Positions 56,201-62,568 of a stretch of 64,000 nt of DNA are shown here, one piece after another. The notes below the pieces were generated by a model. It was not told where the DNA came from. It saw nothing but the letters and a program-made list of their open reading frames with translations, and ran no database searches. Made by a program: the position numbers and the translations under genes. The stretch lies in contig DASXUX010000069.1 of NCBI GenBank assembly GCA_036504595.1, forward strand, positions 81,814 through 145,813, written 5' to 3'. How positions within the stretch are numbered: position 1 is the stretch's first letter; each line of letters starts with the position of its first letter. This DNA comes from DASXUX01 sp036504595. GTDB taxonomy: Bacteria; Planctomycetota; SZUA-567; H5-PLA8.

Positions 56201-57303
56201 ACGATAACGGGGTCTATACCGTCACGCTCAGCATGACTTCCGGCGGAAACGCCGTCGGCACCGTGCAGCGCGCCATCATCGTCACCAATGTGGCCCCCAA
56301 AGCCGCCGTTGCCGCACCTGCGGCGGCCGTTGAGGGAACCACACTGACGCTTACCAGTTCGGTATCTGATCCCGGAGCCGCAGATGTGACAGCAGGATTC
56401 CAGTATCTGTGGATCATTAGCGCAAATGGCGCGGTGGTCGCTTCGGGCAACAGCGCGACACTGAAATTCACGCCCGCGGCCGGAAACTATGTGGCATCGT
56501 TAAGCGTGACCGACAAAGACGGCGGCACAGGGTTAACTACCGCTACATTCGATGCAACGCCGGTGTTTGCGAGCGCTCCGACCGCCACACCGAACCCCGC
56601 GCAGGTTGGAGAACAAGTGCAGTTCACCTGTGCAGCAACCGCGAACCTGGTCAGGACGTGGTCGTGGGATTTTGGCGATGGGACTACGGACAACAGCGGC
56701 AACAGCAGTGTAACACACGCTTATACATCTGCCGGAAGTTATATCGTTACGGTGACGGCAACAGATGCGGCGGGGAATGCTGTGTCAAAGACGCTGGTCG
56801 TCGCCGTTATGAGTATACAGTCACCTAACACCCACGAGCTCGTTACGTTCCTGGGAGCATCGAGCCCGTTCGAAGGAGCAGCGCCCGCGCCGCAGCCGCT
56901 GACAGTATCGATGCTACGCGTCAGGCTGGACTTCATTCGTGGCGGCCATGACAAGATCCAATTGCGGGGCATCTTCCAGTCCGGCGCGATGCCGTCGTTG
57001 AACGGCCAACTATTCGCAATTGGCATTGGAGGTGTAATGAAGTCGTTTACGCTGGATGCGAAGGGCTCCGCCAAGAGCGGCGCGGATAAGATGCTTCTGA
57101 GCGCCAGGAAATCGAAATTCGTGGTTTTCCTAAACAACGGGGATTTTAAGGCGGCGATGGCCAAGAGCGGCCTGACCGGAATGACCGTGGAAGGCGTGCA
57201 GAAGGACTTGACGGTGACCATTATCTTCAACGGAATTGTCTACGAGCGGATTCAACGACTGCATTACACCGCTCTGTTCGGGAAGTATGGCTTGGCGAAT
57301 TAG
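50239..57303 (+). CDS. Giant secreted beta-helix / PKD-repeat protein (2354 aa)
   Basis: A signal peptide (QTVLAALSMVLFFGAARA) is followed by a right-handed parallel beta-helix (about 40-430) with repeated LTRCTIENNTANG-like coils. Many PKD/Ig-like domains follow, marked by DWGDG and VTVTDKDGD motifs in near-identical blocks (for example SLSGTF(T/S)DPGVLDTHTV twice). Three jelly-roll-like insertions are of the LIADPSFENNYTGWTLS type (also NGGFESGDFSGWN, NGSFEDGLTDWTV). The last 120 residues form a distinct domain (RVRLDFIRGGHDKIQLRGIF...HYTALFGKYGLAN). It is probably an extracellular polysaccharide-binding or adhesion protein. The start is ATG 50239 after AGAGGAGAGGGG. Confidence 0.75.
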   Translation: MHTATQGRRCGLGAQTVLAALSMVLFFGAARAATFNVASGDVDGLISAMYDAQDNGDSANVINLAGGVFTLSWTEEDDGNNGPNGLPIISGGKTLTINGNSAEITCDHNDYNFRIFQVGKGEAGTALVLNRLTLTNGDPDGGSGTYYGGAILTSDTGGGTTSVTMTDCNVSYNTAACGGGICAMRSNLTLTRCTIENNTANGDSTLSFGYGGGIWHNMYADLNLTDCAIRNNTITCDNGFGAGLAENSNGYGSQSFYLTRCTISGNAVTGATSVGGGIFMGNGIGSATREMYLDNCTISGNSVNDGNGGGLYVYANDGYDWGTTYSYMHLTSCTVTGNYASNDGGGFYTETGTDNSGAEAALSLRNTILAGNSADNTGPDADDPSGNSWSDGYNLIGDATGISTSGTDWVGNITLGLDVLADNGGFTQTHAIDPWSSSTAVGNGESSLLGSTDQRGVVRNGVVDIGAYQIAPSIYQMSITPNVVSEGTGTVVVAGNFDDPFNASPYTVTVDWLDGTPPQTFPGYTIEGPSYFNSPPHTLGPVPPGVLFPEVTLTGDNGRSVTRKDVPLLVVNQAPTAAIVLPAGPYLEGAALTVTGTATDPGTTDTFSYIWRVTKNGADYTSATNGPGMATSDTLIFTPDDNGTYLVSLTVVDASGAMAVATQTITVDNVAPVLSNVALSSTTINEGDTVTLSGDIADPGTLDWFTLTVDWGDGSAAQDHHLDAGSKTFSVTHKYLDNPASGPSYTIKVSIVDKDGAGGAQSLIADPSFENNYTGWTLSHNMMFGDAAWGIATSGQTINDGDSVHDFATGSSVTVGDNLSFVATSGSSVAYLYENGPGTHRMYQDVNLPSDATTLTWDMSYENFASDFSNNQQIAVSILDTSDNLLQTLFVTQSGDPLSVSPLQNYSADITAFAGQHVRLDITCAVLNSELIVAFDNFSIVRTGPAELITNGGFESGDFSGWNTNVTNEPFQDWTVSTAGNGGGEGGLAPTAPVEGSYDAWNGFDGAGPMQYTMYQDISIPAGGTALSWQDRVQWNMADFSGSTAARTYSVQVQDPETSDVLATLYSFSAQPNTKGNTGWLSHSGDLSAFAGMTVRIVFVEDIPENFTGPGQLELDAITTTAIPGFATISLLVNNVAPSNIALSLAATTINELGVASLSGTFTDPGVLDTHTVLIDWGDGNTDTLDLAAGVQSFGPVSHPYTEALDIASLTDTITVTVTDKDGDSGTSSINLTINNVGPTVAITGAPASSSEGASISLNSAVTDPGGEGESYSYQWTVSGGNYTDDLSGGTNSDYTFTPTAPGNYTVTLTVADRAGATGSDTKQIMVVNVPPSVSIMLPEARFFPEGSPITVTGNVSDETSNEVFTYSWTILKDGTTFTSGTTTNGEGPGPGPGPFFAFQAQTRGVSQMFKYSSDFTFVPLDNGVYTVCLTVIDAYGAAAVATQQTITVVNVAPTLNNLLVTPDTISEGESVTITGDITDPGVLDWFTLGVDWGDGSAAQTYHLDAGSTSFSITHQYLDNPSSGPSYSVALWLTDKDGGAAGEDNGDVLNGSFEDGLTDWTVEESGIADTVSSLGTIAPQDGSNFLIMDTGDGASATDTSAYSALCGNGTVSSGTLGTVVTQTFTLSARTTLSFQWNYLTNESQYSEYDFAIGELLDGGMNVVARLFAANSSIGVDATGSGYERQSGWHGASFTVPADDSYTLRFVVTHTGDNEVSSGLAVDYVTTVLPADLAVAVNNVAPSKIALTLTPGTINEGGSTSLSGTFSDPGVLDTHTVGIAWGDGTTDTLNLAAGVLSFGPVSHSFTQALVQASITNTITVTVTDKDGDSDSTTTDLTINNVKPSVAITGAFAVSPTGSPIPLGSTVSDPGQADTFTYLWSVVGGPFTDAGNGGASYTFMPEVPGNYAVNLTVTDAAGQSGSDTKYISVLDSGASVAIVGAPVSCPEGTAVALTGVTNAPAPLTYAWNVAKNGVAGFATGTAASFTFTPDDNGVYTVTLSMTSGGNAVGTVQRAIIVTNVAPKAAVAAPAAAVEGTTLTLTSSVSDPGAADVTAGFQYLWIISANGAVVASGNSATLKFTPAAGNYVASLSVTDKDGGTGLTTATFDATPVFASAPTATPNPAQVGEQVQFTCAATANLVRTWSWDFGDGTTDNSGNSSVTHAYTSAGSYIVTVTATDAAGNAVSKTLVVAVMSIQSPNTHELVTFLGASSPFEGAAPAPQPLTVSMLRVRLDFIRGGHDKIQLRGIFQSGAMPSLNGQLFAIGIGGVMKSFTLDAKGSAKSGADKMLLSARKSKFVVFLNNGDFKAAMAKSGLTGMTVEGVQKDLTVTIIFNGIVYERIQRLHYTALFGKYGLAN

Positions 57304-57323
57304 TGATTTGACGTCGATACCTG

Positions 57324-57356
57324 TGGCGGCCCGACATTCAGTAATACAGGCCGCCA
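57324..57356. terminator. Inverted repeat after the giant PKD gene
   Basis: TGGCGGCC (57324-57331) and GGCCGCCA (57349-57356) flank 17 bases, 21 bases past the stop at 57303. The loop is long and no T-tract follows, so terminator function is only possible. Confidence 0.35.
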
Positions 57357-57572
57357 TAGGTTACCGCAGGAGACTTGAAGAAAGCACAGGTGCAGGGAGA
57401 CGGGAAGCGTGTGGTGACGATGGAGTTTCCCTGCGGAGGTCGCGCGGTGTGAGTAGAAAGTTGTCAAAGAGCCGGGGCAGCCGCGCGGTTCGCCAGGCGA
57501 TGCGTTCGACGGAATTGACGATCTGGATGGAAAGCGTGGGCAGATGGTAGTCGCCGTGAAAGTGAACGCGGG

Positions 57573-57767
57573 TCACAGCGATTGCGGGCTTGATGGGGTC
57601 GCGTTCGAGTGTCGGCGTGGGTGCGGGAACCCGCTCTGCTCGCCATGGAATAGCGCCGCCAACGCTGCCGCTGTTAGCAGCAGAGCGCCGCCGATCAGCG
57701 GCCAAAACGGCGTCAGGCCAAGAGCCGCCGCGCCGAACAGTACCAGCATCATGCGTCTGCGTGTCAT
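57573..57767 (-). CDS. Small membrane protein, possibly frameshifted
   Basis: The 64 residues have a basic start (TRRRMM) and one or two hydrophobic helices (LVLFGAAALGLTPFWPLIGGALLLTAAALAALF), preceded by GAAGG at good spacing. After the helix the frame becomes Pro/Ser-rich and stops. An adjacent frame carries on with more natural sequence (IAVTRVHFHGDYHLPTLSIQIVNSV down to 57361). A single frameshift would join them into a protein of about 130 residues. I recognise no family. The rest of 57304-57988 shows nothing else. Confidence 0.4.
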   Translation of the reverse strand: MTRRRMMLVLFGAAALGLTPFWPLIGGALLLTAAALAALFHGEQSGFPHPRRHSNATPSSPQSL

Positions 57768-57988
57768 CTCCCGACCTTCTCAAGTCGAAAACTTTTGCGC
57801 TGATCTTACGCCCTTTTTGCGCTCGGTTTAAGCGGCAGACAGTTGGTCATCAACTCGACGGCCACTTTGATCGGTTTCCGGGCCTCCGCGTTGGTTAGAT
57901 TGGACTCAAGCTCCGTAATTTGCCGTGCCAGGGCAGGAGTGCCCCGCCGAGGCGCTTAAATTGTGCACCGTGTCTGTCGCGCCTGAAG

Positions 57989-58999
57989 TCACTTCTTCGG
58001 TAGAGCGTCCTTGAACACCTGGCTCATGACCTTGTAGATGCCCACCTTCGCCTTGTTGCAGTCGAAGGTGTCGTTGACCGGCTGCGGCTTGACCATCCAC
58101 GCCCAGTGCGTCCACGGCAGGGCATTCTCTTCAAGGATGCTGCCGACATCTCGCAGCCACTGTTCGTAGTTTGGCGCGAGCGTGACCGCGCCCCATTCGC
58201 CGCAATAGACTGGCACGTTGTGTTTCTCGCGGAACTTGATGACCGGGGACATCTTTTCGGCAAGGAACGCGCGACTCCACTTGCCTGGATAGTCCTGCGG
58301 CTTCTCCTTCTGTTGATGCGTATACTCGTGCGGCGTGTACATGTGGAACGAGTAGATGATTCCGGGATCGTCGAGCTTCAGATAATCCTCCAGGTTCCAC
58401 GGATTCGAATAGTCGGTGCCCTCGACCACGATTGGCGTGATGGGGTCAAGCTTGCGGAAGTGCGCAACGGTCTGCACGTACCACTCTTTGACCTGCTCCT
58501 TCGTGGCATTGTGCGGCTCGTTGATCGGCTCCCACGCTGCGATGAACGGTTCGCTTCGGAATTTCTCGATGATCCACGTCCACATTTCGAGGAACTCGCG
58601 TTGAATCTCCGCGTCGTTCCACGGCGCGGCGATCTGCTTATCGCTGATCTTCTTCTCGAATGTGTGCACCTGCGGAATCACCCACATCCCGCGACCGGTG
58701 AAGTGACGGATCTGCTGTTCCATGAAGTTGAGCTGCTTCGGATCGAACTTCCCGGCCGGCTTGTAGCCGAACTGATAGCGAACACAGTTCGCGCCCAATT
58801 CCTGAACGTCGGCCGCGTCCTGCGCAGTGGGCGGACCCCACCACAGCACATTGAAGCCGCGAAGTCGGATTGGTTTGCCATCCGGCGCGAGAATTTCCTG
58901 CCCCGAGACCTTCAGGCGGGCTGGCGCGCTCTCGGCACATTGAACGTTTGCTGCCAGGGAGCTTCCGAAGACGAGTGTGACAATCAGTATGCGGTTCAT
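57989..58999 (-). CDS. Secreted glycoside hydrolase family 5-like enzyme
   Basis: The 336 residues have a signal peptide (ILIVTLVFGSSLAANVQC) and a TIM barrel typical of GH5 cellulases and mannanases. RLRGFNVLWW lies near the N-terminus, WEPINEPHNATK holds the acid/base Glu, FHMYTPHEYTHQ follows, and VYCGEWGAV holds the nucleophile Glu. THWAWMVKP is the conserved Trp segment near the end. It should hydrolyse beta-1,4-linked glucan or mannan outside the cytoplasm. The length is that of a bare catalytic domain without a binding module. It stands alone. Confidence 0.88.
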   Translation of the reverse strand: MNRILIVTLVFGSSLAANVQCAESAPARLKVSGQEILAPDGKPIRLRGFNVLWWGPPTAQDAADVQELGANCVRYQFGYKPAGKFDPKQLNFMEQQIRHFTGRGMWVIPQVHTFEKKISDKQIAAPWNDAEIQREFLEMWTWIIEKFRSEPFIAAWEPINEPHNATKEQVKEWYVQTVAHFRKLDPITPIVVEGTDYSNPWNLEDYLKLDDPGIIYSFHMYTPHEYTHQQKEKPQDYPGKWSRAFLAEKMSPVIKFREKHNVPVYCGEWGAVTLAPNYEQWLRDVGSILEENALPWTHWAWMVKPQPVNDTFDCNKAKVGIYKVMSQVFKDALPKK

Positions 59000-59863
59000 G
59001 CAGGCAAGTTATTCAAAGCACAAGGAAGATCAAGTAGACCGGCCATCTGACCAAGATGCCTCTGCTGATCGCGCGCGAAATCGCCGCGTGGTGGGCGTAC
59101 TGGGCCGTGGCGAAAGCAGAAGCGTCACCGGCTGATAAAAAGCTCAGTATGCCGCGAGGCGAGTTCAAGCGAAGACCATCAGCACTTTCGGGCTCTGCTT
59201 GCAGAGAGTTCCAGCCAGCGGTGCTCGTCAGCGATATCGGAATGCTGGTAACGCGCAACTAAAAGGGACCAGGACACGCGCCCCAAAGGCGGCCACCTGG
59301 AACCTAAAGAATGGCGTCTCTCATCGACGCCAACAAGTACAGATTGCCGGAGCCCGGGATCTCAAGATCAAACGCATTTCTTTATCGTCGGTGGCGAGGA
59401 TCGTGATTCTTACACAGTGTGTCGTTGTTTCGCCAGATCGGCACGTCCTGCGGTTCGGCTATTTCGATTTGTCCAAGAAGGTCCAAGACTTCGCCACCGC
59501 CACGGAAGACTTGAACGAATCTGCCCAAGTAATTCTGGCATCGTGAAAGAAATTGTCGCTGAGGCACTGGCGTGCCGATTGCTTGGCGAACAAAAGTGGG
59601 GCGAATATGCATGCCCCAGACAACGCAGAGTCTGATTCAGCAACGATAGCTTTCAGGCACGCACCCGTCGCCATTGAGAAAGGGCGGCCGAGAGCAATCG
59701 TCGAAGATGCAGAACTGGCGCAACGCTGGATTGACCAACACACTGCCGAAACGTTTACGTTTGCGTGGGTGATTTGATGAACCCGCGGCGGGTACTGCTC
59801 GGACTGGACGTACCCTGAAAACAAAGCGTGAACAATGGGCGGGCTTTGGGGAGGGGTCCACCA
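59000..59863. other. Gap with no confident gene
   Basis: Frames here are short. A plus-strand stretch at about 59430-59546 (DRHVLRFGYFDLSKKVQDFA TATEDLNES) reads like natural protein but lacks a proper start, and the next small frame at 59607 is listed separately. Antisense frames continue from the histidine kinase shadow. The region may hold decayed gene pieces. Confidence 0.4.
59607..59777 (+). CDS. Hypothetical small protein
   Basis: The 56 residues (MHAPDNAESDSATIAF..., EDAELAQRWIDQHTAETFTF) have a natural composition and a weak GGGG upstream. No family is recognised, and the call rests on composition alone. Confidence 0.25.
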   Translation: MHAPDNAESDSATIAFRHAPVAIEKGRPRAIVEDAELAQRWIDQHTAETFTFAWVI

Positions 59864-62005
59864 ATGACGGAGAACAATCAACCGGACGAAGCATTGCAGC
59901 GCGAAAACGCCGAACCGTGGCGCAAGCTCCAGACGGCAACCGAGACGTTTGATGCTATGCGCCGCAGTGATGCGCTTGTCGTCCAGGCGGGCAGTGCCAA
60001 CCAAGGTGGCACCATGGAAAACGCTGATCACCCATACAGGTTGTTCATTGAGGAGATGCAAGAGGCCGCAGTCATGCTTGGCGACAGCGGCGCGATTCTG
60101 TTCTGCAATCGCCGTTTCGAGAAGATGCTGCAGCGGGCGCATGACTCTCTCCTGGGTTGTGCCTTGGAAGATTATGTAACGCCGGGTAGCCGAGAAGTCT
60201 GGCGGGCGCTCTTGCAGCAGGCGAAAGGAACGCGAGCGACCGGTGAAGTGGGTTTTCGATGCAAAGACGGTCACACCGTACCGACTTTCACTACAATCAA
60301 TGCCATGCATCCGCAAACCGCATTCACCTACTATGTGCTCATCGCAGACTGGACTGAGCGCAAGCAGCATCAGGCTGGCCGGCGGCTTAACGCGACTTTG
60401 AAAGGAGTCAACGGAGTGCTCGCAGCCGCCCTCACCTGCCAAACGTCTAGGGACCTCGCTATGGCCTGTCTGAGAATCGCCCAGAAACTCACCCATAGCA
60501 AATTCGGCGTTATTGGAGAGATCAGCGCGAAGGATCTCAAGGACGCCAGTATAAATAATACCGGGCGGGACGGTTGCGCTATCATCGATTCAGACGGCCA
60601 TAGTATAACACTGAGCGACTTCAAGAACCAAGGACTCTATAGCCGCGTGATTTCCGAAGGCAAGGCATTGTCTTGGAATGAACCTGACAAGCACACGGAT
60701 CGGGTAGGGTCGCCTACAGGCCACCCCCCACTGGATTCCTTCCTCGGTGTTCCGCTGGTTTTTGAAACGCATGTTATGGGGATTCTTGCCGTCGCCAATC
60801 GCCGCTGTGGCTACAGTAAAGTGGAGCAGACAGCACTGGAAACGCTCGCTCCGGCGATTGTGTCCGCGTTCACGCGAAAACGGATAGAAGATGAATTAAA
60901 GGAACAGGCCCGCCGCAAAGATGAGTTCTTGGCGATGCTGGGCCACGAGCTGCGCAATCCGCTGGCGCCAATACGCAATACTGTAGCGTTGATGCAGCGC
61001 GCCGGAACACTCGATCCGCTTCTGCAGCATGCACGCGAGATGATAGATCGCCAGGTCACGCATATGGCGCGGCTGATTGACGACCTGCTGGATGTCTCGC
61101 GCATCGCGCGTGGAAAAATCACGTTGCGCAAAGAGGAATTCGATTTGACTGCTGTCATTAGGAATGCGGTGGCGGACCATCGTCCCCTGCTGGAGGGGAA
61201 CGGTTTGCGGTTTGAGTTCGCTTCTACCGCCGAGACCTTGTGGGCTTGGGGTGATGCCGCGCGAATTGCCCAACTTGTTAGCAATCTTCTGGTGAATGCG
61301 AATAAGTTCACCGATCGAGGTGGATTGGTAAGTGTCGAGCTGAAGCTTGAGAGCGAACAAAACGCGGTGCTGACGGTCCGAGATACAGGGATCGGAATGG
61401 ACTATACGACGTTAGAGCGAATCTTCAAACCATTCGCGCAAGCGGACCGCAGTATTGACCGAAGCCGCGGCGGCCTGGGGCTGGGATTGGCCTTGGTGAA
61501 GGGTATCGTCGAGTTGCATGGCGGGAACGTCCGCGCAACAAGTGCCGGCCTTGGACACGGCTCTGAGTTTAGCATCGTATTGCCCATGGTGAGCCGAAGG
61601 TCCAGAGAAGTGAGAACCGTCGGGCAGAACCAAACCCAACCTGTGCCGCGGCCTAAGCGCATCATGATCATAGAAGACAATTGTGATGCCGCCGAAACCC
61701 TACAGGTTCTGCTTGAACAGTCCGGCCACACTGTCGCGGTGGCCCACTCCGGTCCAGAGGGGCTGGAACGGGCACGTTCTCACAAGCCGGAAGTCATACT
61801 GTGCGACATCGGTCTTCCTGGCATGACTGGCTACGAAGTGGCAAAGGCCATTCGAAAAAGCGAGGAATTGAAGTCGGTGTATCTGGTTGCCATGACCGGT
61901 TACGGCCAGGACGAAGACCGCGCATGCGCGTTAGAGGCCGGCTTCGATCAACATCTAACCAAGCCTGCGGACCCCGATGCGCTAGAACGGTTACTTTCGC
62001 GGTGA
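59864..62005 (+). CDS. Hybrid sensor histidine kinase (PAS-GAF-HisKA-HATPase-REC)
   Basis: The protein has 713 residues with no transmembrane segment, so it senses in the cytoplasm. A PAS domain spans about 57-165 (AAVMLGDSGAILFCNRRFEK) and a GAF domain about 185-345 (LGVPLVFETHVMGILAVANR). HisKA carries the phospho-acceptor His361 (GHELRNPLAPI). The ATPase domain shows LVSNLLVNANKFTDRGG (N box), DTGIGMD (G1) and GGLGLGLALVKGIVELHGG (G2). A receiver domain ends it, with CDIGLPGMTG holding the phospho-Asp and TKPAD the Lys. ATG 59864 follows GGGGAGG. No separate regulator is adjacent. Confidence 0.92.
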   Translation: MTENNQPDEALQRENAEPWRKLQTATETFDAMRRSDALVVQAGSANQGGTMENADHPYRLFIEEMQEAAVMLGDSGAILFCNRRFEKMLQRAHDSLLGCALEDYVTPGSREVWRALLQQAKGTRATGEVGFRCKDGHTVPTFTTINAMHPQTAFTYYVLIADWTERKQHQAGRRLNATLKGVNGVLAAALTCQTSRDLAMACLRIAQKLTHSKFGVIGEISAKDLKDASINNTGRDGCAIIDSDGHSITLSDFKNQGLYSRVISEGKALSWNEPDKHTDRVGSPTGHPPLDSFLGVPLVFETHVMGILAVANRRCGYSKVEQTALETLAPAIVSAFTRKRIEDELKEQARRKDEFLAMLGHELRNPLAPIRNTVALMQRAGTLDPLLQHAREMIDRQVTHMARLIDDLLDVSRIARGKITLRKEEFDLTAVIRNAVADHRPLLEGNGLRFEFASTAETLWAWGDAARIAQLVSNLLVNANKFTDRGGLVSVELKLESEQNAVLTVRDTGIGMDYTTLERIFKPFAQADRSIDRSRGGLGLGLALVKGIVELHGGNVRATSAGLGHGSEFSIVLPMVSRRSREVRTVGQNQTQPVPRPKRIMIIEDNCDAAETLQVLLEQSGHTVAVAHSGPEGLERARSHKPEVILCDIGLPGMTGYEVAKAIRKSEELKSVYLVAMTGYGQDEDRACALEAGFDQHLTKPADPDALERLLSR

Positions 62006-62442
62006 ATGGACATAGCTGAATTCGCGCTCGCCCAAGTCCTCGAAGATGCAGCGGCGGTTCTGTCGCCGTCCATGCAAATCGATTCGTAACTTCGCGCGAG
62101 CGCGTTCACGGCTTTTGGTCCCTTTTCGATGTTCGGGTTGGACGGATTCGCGCCGATTGCACAAAATGTTTTCAGCCACCGCTCGAACGTGAGGTCGGTA
62201 AGGAGTGGCACCTCGACTGTGTGGCTGATCCAGGCGAACGAACCTGAACCGGGCGTAATCTCCCCAAAGTTGATCATGCGAGTTCTTGGTGAAAACGGGC
62301 GAGAGGCCGCGGGCAAATGTTTCGTGGTACAGCCGCTTACGACTGCCCAAGAAAGGACCGCGCCGACAGGGTGAAACGATATGATCTGGCACGCATCTTT
62401 GTCCGCCGCAGGCTTCAGCCAAGCAGCCTCTTGAGAAGACAT
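61948..62442 (-). CDS. Uncertain antisense gene overlapping the kinase 3' end
   Basis: The 164-residue frame (AWLKPAADKDACQIISFHPV, INFGEITPGSGSFAWISHTV, LTFERWLKTFCAIGANPSNP) has natural composition and a GGGGAGG site 4 bases before its ATG. It overlaps the convergent kinase gene by 58 bases. No family is recognised. The plus-strand frame opposite it (residues WLIQANEPEPGVISPKLIMR) is also open, so either could be the shadow. A CAGGGCA/TGCCCTG inverted repeat (62455-62476) lies upstream. Confidence 0.3.
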   Translation of the reverse strand: MSSQEAAWLKPAADKDACQIISFHPVGAVLSWAVVSGCTTKHLPAASRPFSPRTRMINFGEITPGSGSFAWISHTVEVPLLTDLTFERWLKTFCAIGANPSNPNIEKGPKAVNALARSYESICMDGDRTAAASSRTWASANSAMSIHRESNRSSASGSAGLVRC

Positions 62443-62454
62443 TGCGCCTCCCCG

Positions 62455-62476
62455 CAGGGCAGGGTGCATTGCCCTG
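62455..62476. repeat. Small perfect inverted repeat before the acyl-CoA synthetase gene
   Basis: CAGGGCA (62455-62461) and TGCCCTG (62470-62476) flank 8 bases. The sequence 62477-62556 shows nothing else recognisable. Confidence 0.35.
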
Positions 62477-62568
62477 TGGCGCAAGGGTTGCGTTCCCGGG
62501 CGTAAGTCCGGCCGTTCGGCTGGCGCGCGAGCGCCGACTGTCCGGCGCACAGATCCATGAGGCACTCT

